A stretch of DNA of 50,015 nucleotides from Pseudomonadota bacterium (lineage in GTDB: Bacteria; Desulfobacterota; Desulfobulbia; Desulfobulbales; Desulfocapsaceae). Every line of letters begins with the position of its first letter. The first letter of the stretch is position 1. Location of the stretch: assembly GCA_018821785.1 (NCBI GenBank), contig JAHJLI010000198.1:1-50015 (forward strand). The letters run 5' to 3'. Under the pieces are notes generated by a model. It saw nothing but the letters and a program-made list of their open reading frames with translations, made no database searches and had not been told where the DNA came from. The position numbers and the translations under genes are program-made. Below, piece by piece: positions 34,805 to 43,263 of this stretch.

Positions 34805-37465
34805 TTAAATATTTAACATATTTTTCAAGGAATAGAGGCAGGTGAGGGCATCTAAAGGCGAACATTCATCGAGGTTGATCTTTTCAAGATATTCTCTGAC
34901 TGGATCTACTGGTGGGGAAAAAAGAGAAAGTTGGTCAGGGCATTTTCTGCTATTTTTATCTTTTTTCAATGGTCGCGAGTTAATAGAGGATTGTTGAAAG
35001 TTTCCAAGTTCGATGTCTTTAAGGATCTCTTTGGCTCTTTTGACAACGCTATCGGGAACACCCGCAAGACCTGCGACCTGAATACCATAGCTTCTGCTTG
35101 TTCCGCCTTTGACCAGCTTGTGAAGAAAAATGATATTTCCCTGCCATTCACGAACGGCAATAGAATAATTTTGAACTCGATTTTTGGTTTTCGCCAACTC
35201 AGTGAGTTCGTGATAGTGGGTGGCAAAGAGGGTTTTGACACCTTTTTGGTTTTTTTCAACAAGATTCTCAGCCACTGCCCATGCTATAGAAAGACCATCA
35301 AAGGTTGAGGTGCCTCGACCGATTTCGTCGAGAATGACCAGACTCCTGTCTGTTGCATTGTTCAAGATGTTGGCTGTTTCGCTCATTTCGACCATAAAAG
35401 TCGATTGGCCAAGACGAAGATTATCCATTGCGCCGACACGTGTGAAAATCCGATCGACAATTCCGATACCGGCACTTTCAGCCGGGACATAGCAACCCAT
35501 CTGAGCCATGAGAACGATCAGAGCTGTTTGTCGAAGGACTGTCGATTTTCCAGCCATATTTGGTCCGGTGATAATAAGCATCTCTTCTGTTTTCTGGTCG
35601 AGATGGACATCGTTTGGGACAAATTTACCAGACGGCAGGGTCCTTTCAATAACCGGATGACGCCCTTCAATAATGTGAATATCATCACCATCATGAACTT
35701 CCGGGCGACGATAGTTATGCTTATAAGCAACCTCGGCGCTGGTGGAAAGAAAATCGAGCTGGGCGAGAAAGCGGGCAGTTTTCTGAATACGGCTTGAATT
35801 TTCTGAAAGCCGTAAACGAATAGCAACAAAAAGTTCATATTCCAGCTCAATACGTCGATCATCTGCACCAAGAACTCGGTCTTCAAAATCTTTCAGTTCC
35901 GGCGTAATAAAGCGCTCAGCATTTACCAGAGTTTGTTTGCGAATATAGTGGTCCGGTACTTTGGCTTCATGGGTTTTACTTACCTCGATGAAGTAACCAA
36001 AAACTTTATTGTAGCCAATTTTTAGTTTAGCGATACCGGTGGTTTCCCTTTCTCTGTTTTCTAGGTCGAGAATGAGTTTTTTTTGATCTCGCAGAATCAA
36101 TACTATCTGATCCAATTCTTCATTGTAGCCTTGCTTGATCAGATAGCCTTCTCGTATGCTTACAGGAGCTTCTGTATTTATCGCCGTTTCGAGCAGCGCG
36201 TGTAAATCGGTTAAACAGTCAAACTCCTTTCGTATAGTGATGAGCCTCGTGGTATCGCATTTATTCAGGAGGCTAAGGATTGAAGGAAGGCAGGCCAGGG
36301 AATTTTTCATTGCCAGCATATCACGACCGTTGCCGGAACCGAGAATCATTCTGCTGTTAAGTCGTTCGAGGTCGTAGACGCTGTTGAGGAGAGTTCGCAA
36401 TTCCTTCCGCAACGAACTGTTCTTGAAAAAACAAGTAACGGCGTCAAGTCGATCAACAATACGGTTGATTTGTTGTAGAGGGGAAAGCAGATTATGTTTC
36501 AGTAATCTGGCACCCATTGGGGTGCAGGTATGATCAAGAACAGAAAGCAAAGAGCCTTGCCGCTGTCCACCAACAATTGTTTGGGTAAGTTCGAGGTTAC
36601 GACGCGATGAGTCGTCGATATGCAAGATGGAATCAATATCGAGGGGTGCAAGTTTCTCAATATGGTGGATTGCAGACTTTTGCGTTTCGCGGATGTATTC
36701 AAGCAGGGCACCGGCGGCGAGTATGCCTGAAGTGAAATGTCCGCAGCCAAAACCATCAAGAGTGAGCACCTGGAAGTGGGTATGAAGCAGGTTAAGGGAG
36801 GCTTCGATTTGATAGATCTCACTCTTTCTCTCAGTAATGCATATGTCTGGGAGTATGCTACCTAATTGTTGAAGAAAAGGAGAGAGACTCATCAATTCAC
36901 TTGAAGATACAAGCAATTCAGAGGGAGTCAGTCGGGTTAGCTGGTCAAAGATACTCTCTGCATTTTCTTGTTTTTCGGAAAACTCACCAACTATAAATTC
37001 GCCAGTACTGACATCAAGAAAACTGATGCCGAACAATGGGTTGTTCCCAAACGCATTACCAACAAGGGAACAGATATAATTATTGCTTTTGCCATCAAGC
37101 AGCTGATCATCTGTTATAACCCCCGGAGATATTATTCTCACAACTTCTCTTTTTACAATGCCTTTAGCTTCTGCCGGGTTTTCAGTTTGTTCGCATATTG
37201 CGACACGCTGACCAGCATGAATCAGTTTGGCAAGATAGGTCTGCGCAGCATGATAAGGGATACCGCACATGGGCACTTGGACCTGATCACTTTTCTTATT
37301 CCTTGAGGTAAGTGTAATACCAAGAATTCTCGAGGCAGTAATGGCATCATCAAAAAACATTTCGTAAAAATCCCCCATCCTGTAAAAAAGAATGGCATTT
37401 TCATGCTGCTCTTTGATTTCGAGATACTGTTGCAACATTGGGGTGATTTTGGTTATGGCATCCAT
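34805..37465 (-). CDS. mutS: DNA mismatch repair protein MutS
   Basis: An 886-residue MutS1. The mismatch-sensing domain has the Phe-x-Glu motif in FYRMGDFYEMF, the Walker A motif is GPNMAGKST near residue 634, and DEIGRGTSTFDG is the Walker B/signature. The C-terminal part has the usual helix-turn-helix (HYHELTELA) and ends with a short dimerisation-like tail. It recognises mispairs and recruits MutL; mutL is not here. The gene starts eight bases after the HIT gene, with no strong ribosome site of its own. Confidence 0.96.
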   Translation of the reverse strand: MDAITKITPMLQQYLEIKEQHENAILFYRMGDFYEMFFDDAITASRILGITLTSRNKKSDQVQVPMCGIPYHAAQTYLAKLIHAGQRVAICEQTENPAEAKGIVKREVVRIISPGVITDDQLLDGKSNNYICSLVGNAFGNNPLFGISFLDVSTGEFIVGEFSEKQENAESIFDQLTRLTPSELLVSSSELMSLSPFLQQLGSILPDICITERKSEIYQIEASLNLLHTHFQVLTLDGFGCGHFTSGILAAGALLEYIRETQKSAIHHIEKLAPLDIDSILHIDDSSRRNLELTQTIVGGQRQGSLLSVLDHTCTPMGARLLKHNLLSPLQQINRIVDRLDAVTCFFKNSSLRKELRTLLNSVYDLERLNSRMILGSGNGRDMLAMKNSLACLPSILSLLNKCDTTRLITIRKEFDCLTDLHALLETAINTEAPVSIREGYLIKQGYNEELDQIVLILRDQKKLILDLENRERETTGIAKLKIGYNKVFGYFIEVSKTHEAKVPDHYIRKQTLVNAERFITPELKDFEDRVLGADDRRIELEYELFVAIRLRLSENSSRIQKTARFLAQLDFLSTSAEVAYKHNYRRPEVHDGDDIHIIEGRHPVIERTLPSGKFVPNDVHLDQKTEEMLIITGPNMAGKSTVLRQTALIVLMAQMGCYVPAESAGIGIVDRIFTRVGAMDNLRLGQSTFMVEMSETANILNNATDRSLVILDEIGRGTSTFDGLSIAWAVAENLVEKNQKGVKTLFATHYHELTELAKTKNRVQNYSIAVREWQGNIIFLHKLVKGGTSRSYGIQVAGLAGVPDSVVKRAKEILKDIELGNFQQSSINSRPLKKDKNSRKCPDQLSLFSPPVDPVREYLEKINLDECSPLDALTCLYSLKNMLNI

Positions 37466-37473
37466 AATAAAGT

Positions 37474-37968
37474 CTATTCTTTAAGAGAAAGAAAGTCGGG
37501 GGAGAGTCGGTCGAAGGTCACTTCTATATGTTCGGCAATAGTACGAGTGTCTGCGAGCACAGTGATGAAGTTGTGATCACCATTCCAGCGTGGAACAATA
37601 TGGAAATGGAGGTGGTCGGCGATACCGGCTCCGGCAATCTGTCCAATATTGCAGCCAATATTGAAGCCGTCGGGGGTAAGATGTTTGTCTAAAAGAGTCG
37701 TTGCCTTTTTGACCATTTCCATCACTGCATCGCTTTCTTGCTGTGATAAATCGGTTATATTGGGAACATGGCGTGTCGGTGCAACAAGAAGGTGGCCATT
37801 GCTGTAGGGGTAGCGATTGAGAAGGACAATAACCAGGGCGCCACGATATAAAAGGAGTTGGTTCTTATCGGCAAAATCATGGCCTCCAGGTTCAAAAATG
37901 CATCCGGTTGTTTTGGGGGCATTGCCGAGAACATGTTCAATGCGCCAAGGGGTCCAGAGGGTTTTCAT
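37474..37968 (-). CDS. HIT-family hydrolase/phosphorylase
   Basis: A 164-residue histidine-triad protein. The triad is HLHFHIVPRW near residue 130, the N-terminus has LWTPWRIEHV, and LLNRYPYSNGHLLVAPTRHV is the family's nucleotide-binding strand-turn. The W-x-P-W-R start resembles bacterial Ap4A-phosphorylase-like HIT proteins, so a dinucleoside-polyphosphate or nucleotidyl substrate is likely. Its ATG overlaps the stop of the phosphoesterase gene (ATGA), and it is followed by mutS after eight bases. Confidence 0.9.
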   Translation of the reverse strand: MKTLWTPWRIEHVLGNAPKTTGCIFEPGGHDFADKNQLLLYRGALVIVLLNRYPYSNGHLLVAPTRHVPNITDLSQQESDAVMEMVKKATTLLDKHLTPDGFNIGCNIGQIAGAGIADHLHFHIVPRWNGDHNFITVLADTRTIAEHIEVTFDRLSPDFLSLKE

Positions 37969-38462
37969 GGCAAAGGAGAAAGGGTGTGAATAGAAGATTG
38001 GATGCCGGTATCAAGAAGATGAAGGATGGCGTACGTTCCGGTAAACCCATGTTTGCCTGTACCTTGGAAACTGCCAGGATTGACGAGAAGGGTGTTGCCA
38101 ATTCTGCGGCAGGCCGGAAGGTGGGTATGTCCATAAATAATGCAGTCGGCCGTCGGGAAGCGAATGAGCATTCGATCTTCAATATTGTGTCTTGGGCCAG
38201 CTCCATGGGTGATGCCGATTGAAAAACCGGCGATGATGATAAGTTTGTCTTCAGGCAATACCTGTCTGGTTGACCAGCTGCACATGTTGCCGCTGACAGC
38301 GTGGATATCTTTACCTGAAAAGGCCGAAAGAATAGAAACATCGGTGAGATCCCCTGCATGAATTATCGCGTCGCATCGATTAAAGGCAGTGGCGCATTGA
38401 CGAACAAAGCTATCAGTGATCGAGGACATGTGGGTGTCAGAAAGAATTCCAACGAGTTTCAT
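37965..38462 (-). CDS. YfcE/MJ0936-type metallophosphoesterase
   Basis: A 165-residue calcineurin-like phosphodiesterase with two-metal site motifs: D8-x-H10 in LSDTHM, GD in HAGDLTD, GN in SGNMCSW, H in THGAG and the final GHTHLPA. The GN motif reads GNMC where GNCD is common, so the usual Asp is not kept. AAGGAG lies eight bases before the ATG. It is the first gene of phosphoesterase-HIT-mutS-amidase. The substrate is not predictable. Confidence 0.88.
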   Translation of the reverse strand: MKLVGILSDTHMSSITDSFVRQCATAFNRCDAIIHAGDLTDVSILSAFSGKDIHAVSGNMCSWSTRQVLPEDKLIIIAGFSIGITHGAGPRHNIEDRMLIRFPTADCIIYGHTHLPACRRIGNTLLVNPGSFQGTGKHGFTGTYAILHLLDTGIQSSIHTLSPLP

Positions 38463-38618
38463 TTCGCATTCTCCTTATGCTGAATGACATATTATAACCG
38501 GACCATGTGTCGGCGCATTGAAAAAGAACAAGGTCGACGAAATTGACTCAATGATATCATGAATGTCAGCTGAAAGGAAAAGAGTCGGTTGGCTTTAGGG
38601 AAAAATCAGCTTTTGCGC
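38463..38618. other. Region between divergent phosphoesterase and efp genes
   Basis: The full gap runs 38463-38786 (324 bases). This half shows no gene or clear promoter for the minus strand. The other half holds the efp promoter and a leader of about 130 bases with short complementary stretches (CATCC / GGATG), no recognised RNA. Confidence 0.45.
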
Positions 38619-38648
38619 TTGCAGAATTGAGCAGAAGACAGGTATAGT
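38619..38648 (+). promoter_or_regulatory. Sigma-70-type promoter for efp
   Basis: TTGCAG at 38619-38624 and TATAGT at 38643-38648, spacer 18. It would give a 5' leader of about 130 bases before the efp ATG at 38787. Confidence 0.55.
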
Positions 38649-38786
38649 ATGGGGTTTTTTAACACTTCCAACATGTAAAGCCCATCCAGTTAACTCGGAT
38701 TCCTTGTCTGCCGGGTGGTTGGATGTGGCCAAAGGTTAGATTTTGCCGCTTTTGCGGTTCAGATTAAGAAGATATGGAGAAGTACG

Positions 38787-39350
38787 ATGCTCAGTGCCTC
38801 TGATTTACGCAAAGGTCTCAAAGTACAGATAGATGGAAACCCTTATATCGTCACCGATTTTGAATTTTCAAAACCCGGCAAGGGACAAGCTCTCTATCGA
38901 TGTAAAATGAGAAATATGATTTCCGGAAATCAGCTTGTTAAAACCTACCGTTCAAACGACAAGTTTGAGAAGGCTGAACTCGACGAAAGAAAGATGCAGT
39001 TTCTCTATAGTCAAGGCGAAGAGTACCACTTTATGGATACCGACAATTATGAACAACTCAGTCTGACGAAGGAGCAGATGGCAGACAACATCAACTTCCT
39101 TATTGAGAATATGGATGTTGAGGTGCTCTTTTTTGACGGCAAGCCAATTGATATCACTATTCCAACCTTTGTCAATCTGGAGGTTACCAGAGCTGACCCC
39201 TGGGCGAAGGGTGACACATCGGGAAATGACACGAAGCCGGTTACTGTCCAGACGGGATATGAATTGCAAGTGCCGCCCTTTGTCGAGGAAGGTGACAAAA
39301 TTCAGATTGATACTCGAACCGGGCAGTATGTAACCCGGGTAAAAGAGTAA
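38787..39350 (+). CDS. efp: Elongation factor P
   Basis: A 187-residue EF-P, which helps ribosomes form Pro-Pro bonds. The domain I loop carries K32 in SKPGKGQA, the type of site modified by beta-lysylation through EpmA, whose gene follows directly. Domain III ends GDKIQIDTRTGQYVTRV. The ATG at 38787 follows TATGGAG; an ATG 24 codons upstream is open, but the extra residues are foreign to EF-P. Confidence 0.97.
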   Translation: MLSASDLRKGLKVQIDGNPYIVTDFEFSKPGKGQALYRCKMRNMISGNQLVKTYRSNDKFEKAELDERKMQFLYSQGEEYHFMDTDNYEQLSLTKEQMADNINFLIENMDVEVLFFDGKPIDITIPTFVNLEVTRADPWAKGDTSGNDTKPVTVQTGYELQVPPFVEEGDKIQIDTRTGQYVTRVKE

Positions 39351-39355
39351 AATCG

Positions 39356-40279
39356 ATGTTGAGCTTAGAGGGGCTGCACAAACGTGCAGCCTTTTTTCGT
39401 TACATCAGATCGTTCTTTCATAGTCTCGAGTTTCTTGAAGTCGACACTCCCCTGCGCCAGCCTGTCTATATTCCGGAAAGCAATATAGTCCCAATCTCAT
39501 GTGAGGGACAATATCTCCAAAGCTCTCCGGAATTAAGCATGAAAAGGCTCCTTGCCAGTGGCTGTAATAGAATTTTTCAGCTCAGTCACTGCTTTCGCAA
39601 AGGCGAGCTCGGCAGGCTTCATCTTGAAGAGTTCCAGCTGCTTGAATGGTACAGAACTGGGTGCGATTACAATCAGTTGATGACTGATTGTGAGGCTTTC
39701 TTGCGATTTCTCCAAGAAGCAATGAGGAATTATGCAACTTCCTGTGGAGACTTGAACTTTACAGAGCTTTTTCCCGGCGTCGACTTGTCTGCTCAGTGGC
39801 AGAGACTGACGGTTGCAGACGCCTTCGCCCAATATAGCCCCATACCTCTGGCAAGAGCCCTCGAGGCTGGGAGTTTCGATGCAATTTTGACAGAATATGT
39901 CGAACCTTGTCTCGGCATAGAGGTGCCAGTGTTCCTTTATGCCTACCCGCATCAGCTTGCTTCTCTGGCGCGAAAAAGCCCTTCCAATCCGACCATAGCA
40001 GAACGTTTCGAGCTGTATATAAAAGGCATCGAACTGGCGAATGGTTTTTCCGAACTCACTGACGAACACGAGCAGCGGCACAGGTTCCAGAAAGAAATTG
40101 CCGCCATCCATGCCAATTACGGTCGTGAGGTTGTCATGCCGGAGCGGTTTCTCCAGGACCTGAGAAATTTGGAGGCTGCGGCGGGCATTGCCCTGGGTGT
40201 TGATCGTCTTTTCATGCTTGCCCTAAACTGCAAAAACATAACCTCGTCTGTTACTTTTGCTCCGGAAGATTTTCTATAG
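39356..40279 (+). CDS. epmA: EF-P (R)-beta-lysine ligase EpmA
   Basis: A 307-residue paralogue of the lysyl-tRNA synthetase catalytic core that attaches (R)-beta-lysine to EF-P. Class II motifs: FRKGELGRLHLEEFQLLEWY (motif 2) and GIALGVDRLFML (motif 3). It lacks an anticodon-binding domain. The start at 39356 is five bases after the efp stop. The first codons (encoding EGLHKRAAFFR, which align with the family) also form a terminator-like hairpin. EpmB, which makes the beta-lysine, is not in the window. It does not look like a tRNA synthetase because of its length. Confidence 0.92.
   Translation: MLSLEGLHKRAAFFRYIRSFFHSLEFLEVDTPLRQPVYIPESNIVPISCEGQYLQSSPELSMKRLLASGCNRIFQLSHCFRKGELGRLHLEEFQLLEWYRTGCDYNQLMTDCEAFLRFLQEAMRNYATSCGDLNFTELFPGVDLSAQWQRLTVADAFAQYSPIPLARALEAGSFDAILTEYVEPCLGIEVPVFLYAYPHQLASLARKSPSNPTIAERFELYIKGIELANGFSELTDEHEQRHRFQKEIAAIHANYGREVVMPERFLQDLRNLEAAAGIALGVDRLFMLALNCKNITSSVTFAPEDFL
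39372..39397 (+). terminator. Intrinsic-terminator-like hairpin inside the start of epmA
   Basis: A perfect stem GGCTGCAC (39372-39379) / GTGCAGCC (39384-39391), loop AAAC, followed at once by TTTTTT (39392-39397). It lies 22 bases past the efp stop and within codons 6-14 of epmA. By form it is a standard rho-independent terminator; being in a coding sequence, it could act as an attenuator lowering epmA mRNA relative to efp. Confidence 0.75.
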
Positions 40280-40362
40280 TTTTTGTATGACCTGCCCCGC
40301 TTTGCCCTGACGGCTGAAGAAGAGGTGTTGTAATGAAATGAAAAATAGATTTAAATATTTGA

Positions 40363-40390
40363 TTGTTCAACAGTAACTGAACGATTTTTT
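40363..40390 (+). terminator. Candidate terminator after epmA
   Basis: The stem TTGTTCA / TGAACGA (seven pairs, one G-T) has an eight-base loop and is followed by TTTTTT, about 85 bases after the epmA stop. The stem is AT-rich, so efficiency is uncertain. Confidence 0.45.
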
Positions 40391-40414
40391 CGGCCATGAG
40401 TCAATCGGCTTTCC

Positions 40415-40443
40415 TTGTATCGCTAATAAACTTCCAGCATAAT
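40415..40443 (+). promoter_or_regulatory. Weak candidate promoter for the exopolysaccharide module
   Basis: TTGTAT at 40415-40420 and CATAAT at 40438-40443, spacer 17, about 95 bases before the chain-length gene. The match is modest, and a sigma-54 site was looked for without success. Confidence 0.3.
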
Positions 40444-40536
40444 ATACTCTCATAATGGTGGAAGAATCACAGTCGAAAAAGTGAGTAATCAGAGCCGATT
40501 ATGTAATGGCTCCTCAACTCAAAAAAACACTTTCCC

Positions 40537-42159
40537 ATGGATTTCAAACAGCGTCAACTGGCAATCAAGTATATTGATCTTCTGTTCAGACGGAAAATCC
40601 TCATCGTTACTTTGTTCCTCTTGAGTTTGCCGATTGGCTTGGCAGGCTATCTTATAACGCCCAAGGTATATCAGGCGACGAGCCTGCTTAGCTACGAACA
40701 GCAGAAAATCAGCCCGAACAAGATGTCGCCGGATGTCGTTTCAAGGATCCGCGACATCGTTAGTACTCTTACCCAAATAGTTACCAGCAGGACGAACTTG
40801 GAAAAACTTATCGTCGATTTGAATCTTTATCCTGAGATGCGCAAGAATAGGCCGATGGAGGATGTTGTTGATGCAATGCGCCGGGAAATAAAAATAGACC
40901 CTTCCAAGCAAGGAGATATCTTTCAAATCACCTTTACCCACAGTCTTCCCGAGAAGGCGGTAAAAGTTACCAACGCCCTTGCCGCCAAATTCATTGAAGA
41001 GAATCTCAAGTACCGGGAAGAAAAGGCAACAGAGACCTCTTCTTACACCAGCGATGAACTGCTGATGGCCAAAGTGATAATGGATCGCAAAGAAAATGCG
41101 ATGCGTGATTTCAAGCTTCATCACTATAATGAAATGCCTGAGCAGCGTGACGCCAATGTCGGTCGGTTGATAGCTTTGCAAAAGCAATATCAGGACAAAC
41201 AGGCCAGTATTCAAGATCTTGCGAGAACCAGCGTCATGATTCAGGATCAGATATCTAACAGAAAAAAAGTGCTTGAAGCCCTTGTCGAGGCAAAAGTTGA
41301 ACCAGAAGAGCCGGGACGTTTCCCTGCCCAGGCACAACCTTTAAGTAGTGAGGTACGATTGGCTAGAGCCAAGCTTGTCCTTGAACAATTGCTGACTCGC
41401 TACACCGAGAAACATCCCGAAGTGAAAAGAACAAGGGAGATAATTGCCAAGCTCGAAAGCGATGTCGGCAAGGAAACACCTGCAGGCGATGCCGCTGGCA
41501 ATGATTTAAAGGGAGGAAGCTCGAGGGAAGATCGAAGTGGTCAAGAGACTGATCGGATAGAAGTTGATCCGGTAATTCTTCAGCTGGAGACTCAATTAAA
41601 GGGTATCTTAATAAATATTGAGACGATCAAGGCCGAAAAAGAGCAGGAGAAAAAGGTTATATCTCAATATGAAGAATGGTTGTCGGCAACACCCAACAGA
41701 GAAGCGGAATGGTCTGCCTTGACCAGGGAGTACGCCCAGCTGAAAAGGCACTACGACTATCTTGTTTCTCAAGATCTTGAAGCCAAGTCGATGCTCAATC
41801 TGGAAAAGAGACAAAAAGGAAGTCAGTTTAAAATTGAAGATCCTGCCAGACACCCGGAAAAACCAATTAAACCGAAGTTTGCAACGATCATGGGCATAGC
41901 TGTGGCGATTGGAGTAGGTGCCGGCCTGGGCTTGTCTTTGGTGCTTCATTTTTTTGACTCCACATTTCGTGATCCTGAGGCTCTGGAGCCCTCGCTTGGT
42001 ATCCCTTTGCTTACCACTGTTCCGCATATCGCAATATCGCCGGAAGAGAAACGAAAAAAGTGGTTACTGTTTTCCCAGGTCATCATTGTTTTAGCGATGA
42101 CCATTTCCGTTGCAGCCTTATTTGCGGTTGTCTGGCTCAGAGGTTACATCGTTCTATAG
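40537..42159 (+). CDS. Wzz/GumC-type polysaccharide chain-length determinant (XrtA-cluster type)
   Basis: A 540-residue polysaccharide co-polymerase. A membrane helix near residues 21-41 is followed by the Wzz domain (LITPKVYQATSLLSYE), then a long coiled coil (about 150-420). A PxxPxxP-type motif (PARHPEKPIKPKFA) precedes the second helix (about 447-468), and a further C-terminal helix lies at about 507-535. It controls the length of exported polysaccharide together with a BY-kinase. The extra helix and the next two genes suggest the exosortase-linked (XrtA/PEP-CTERM) set of such proteins. The start ATG has a weak ribosome site. Confidence 0.85.
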   Translation: MDFKQRQLAIKYIDLLFRRKILIVTLFLLSLPIGLAGYLITPKVYQATSLLSYEQQKISPNKMSPDVVSRIRDIVSTLTQIVTSRTNLEKLIVDLNLYPEMRKNRPMEDVVDAMRREIKIDPSKQGDIFQITFTHSLPEKAVKVTNALAAKFIEENLKYREEKATETSSYTSDELLMAKVIMDRKENAMRDFKLHHYNEMPEQRDANVGRLIALQKQYQDKQASIQDLARTSVMIQDQISNRKKVLEALVEAKVEPEEPGRFPAQAQPLSSEVRLARAKLVLEQLLTRYTEKHPEVKRTREIIAKLESDVGKETPAGDAAGNDLKGGSSREDRSGQETDRIEVDPVILQLETQLKGILINIETIKAEKEQEKKVISQYEEWLSATPNREAEWSALTREYAQLKRHYDYLVSQDLEAKSMLNLEKRQKGSQFKIEDPARHPEKPIKPKFATIMGIAVAIGVGAGLGLSLVLHFFDSTFRDPEALEPSLGIPLLTTVPHIAISPEEKRKKWLLFSQVIIVLAMTISVAALFAVVWLRGYIVL

Positions 42160-42278
42160 AAGCCGTTTGCGGAAATGATTTGGCCGTTTGCGCCCCTGGC
42201 ATACTGAAAAAGTGCAGTTTGCTGCAGTCAATGGCCAAGATTTAATTTTATTGCGGCTTCGTGCAATGATCACATACC

Positions 42279-43256
42279 ATGTACAGAAAACATTTTGGGC
42301 TGGTTCGAAAGCCATTTGAACTGACGCCCGATTATAAAATTCTCTTTCTTGGGGAAAGCCACAAAGAGGCCTTGGCGGTTCTGAAACATGGTGTTGTTTC
42401 AGATAAGGGTTTTCTGTTGTTTACCGGGGGAGTAGGGACTGGTAAAACTACACTTATCAATGTGCTTTCAAAAACCCTGGAAAATCCAGGATATATTTGC
42501 ATGATTTCAAATCCTACTCTGGGAATTGATGATTTTTTCTACTATTTTGCAGCTCAACTTGGGCTTCTTTTTGATGGCAATAAGGCAAAATTTCTCTTTC
42601 TCTTCTCAAAACTCTTAGAGGAATGTAAGAAATACAATAGAAAGGTTTTGCTCATTGTTGATGAGGCACATGCCCTGCCGACCGACCTGCTTGAAGAGAT
42701 GCGCCTGCTTGTCAACATGGCCGCGGAGGTGAAAAATGTGCTCAGCATCTTCCTTGTTGGGCAACCGGAACTCTTAAACCGACTTACTGAGGAACAGCTT
42801 TCTTCCCTTAGCCAACGTATCGCTGTTCGCTATCATCTTCATCAGCTTTCCAAAGCAGATTCTCTGCAATACGTGCTTTTCAGATTGAACAGAGCTGGGG
42901 CAAAAAACAATAAGCTTTTTTCAGACAGAGCGTTGGATCTGATTTACCAGGCAACATGCGGCAATCCAAGACAGATTAACATAATTTGTGACAATGCCCT
43001 CTTTGCGGCCTATTCGAGAGACAGGCTTGAGGTGGATGAAAAACTAATTCGCGAGTGTGTCGAAAAACTTTCTATTCCCGGTGATGAAAGCGCTTTTTTC
43101 CTTCCTCCGCCGAAAAATGGCCTATGGAGACATTGGGTTGTCTGGTGTGTCCTTGGTATTGTTGTCGTTGAAGGTGCAGTGATCGTCTATGCCCACCAGA
43201 AAGGGTGGTTGCAGCCGATTTTCCTGTATTTTAAAAGACTCTTAAGTGTGGGTTGA
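42279..43256 (+). CDS. ExeA/XrtA-associated AAA ATPase
   Basis: A 325-residue AAA protein. It begins MYRKHFGLVRKPFELTPD, the common start of the ExeA/GspA-like and XrtA-associated ATPase group. Walker A GGVGTGKT lies at residues 50-57, Walker B is VLLIVDEAHALP, and FLVGQPELLNRL and NPRQINIICDNAL are sensor motifs. A single membrane helix near residues 285-305 places the ATPase at the inner membrane. It is 119 bases downstream of the chain-length gene and ends just before the tyrosine kinase gene. Confidence 0.88.
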   Translation: MYRKHFGLVRKPFELTPDYKILFLGESHKEALAVLKHGVVSDKGFLLFTGGVGTGKTTLINVLSKTLENPGYICMISNPTLGIDDFFYYFAAQLGLLFDGNKAKFLFLFSKLLEECKKYNRKVLLIVDEAHALPTDLLEEMRLLVNMAAEVKNVLSIFLVGQPELLNRLTEEQLSSLSQRIAVRYHLHQLSKADSLQYVLFRLNRAGAKNNKLFSDRALDLIYQATCGNPRQINIICDNALFAAYSRDRLEVDEKLIRECVEKLSIPGDESAFFLPPPKNGLWRHWVVWCVLGIVVVEGAVIVYAHQKGWLQPIFLYFKRLLSVG

Positions 43257-43263
43257 CGTAGCA

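Noticed and set aside
34596-34865. 89-codon minus frame overlapping the end of mutS
   Set aside because: Overlaps the mutS C-terminus in another frame and has no ribosome site or known motif.
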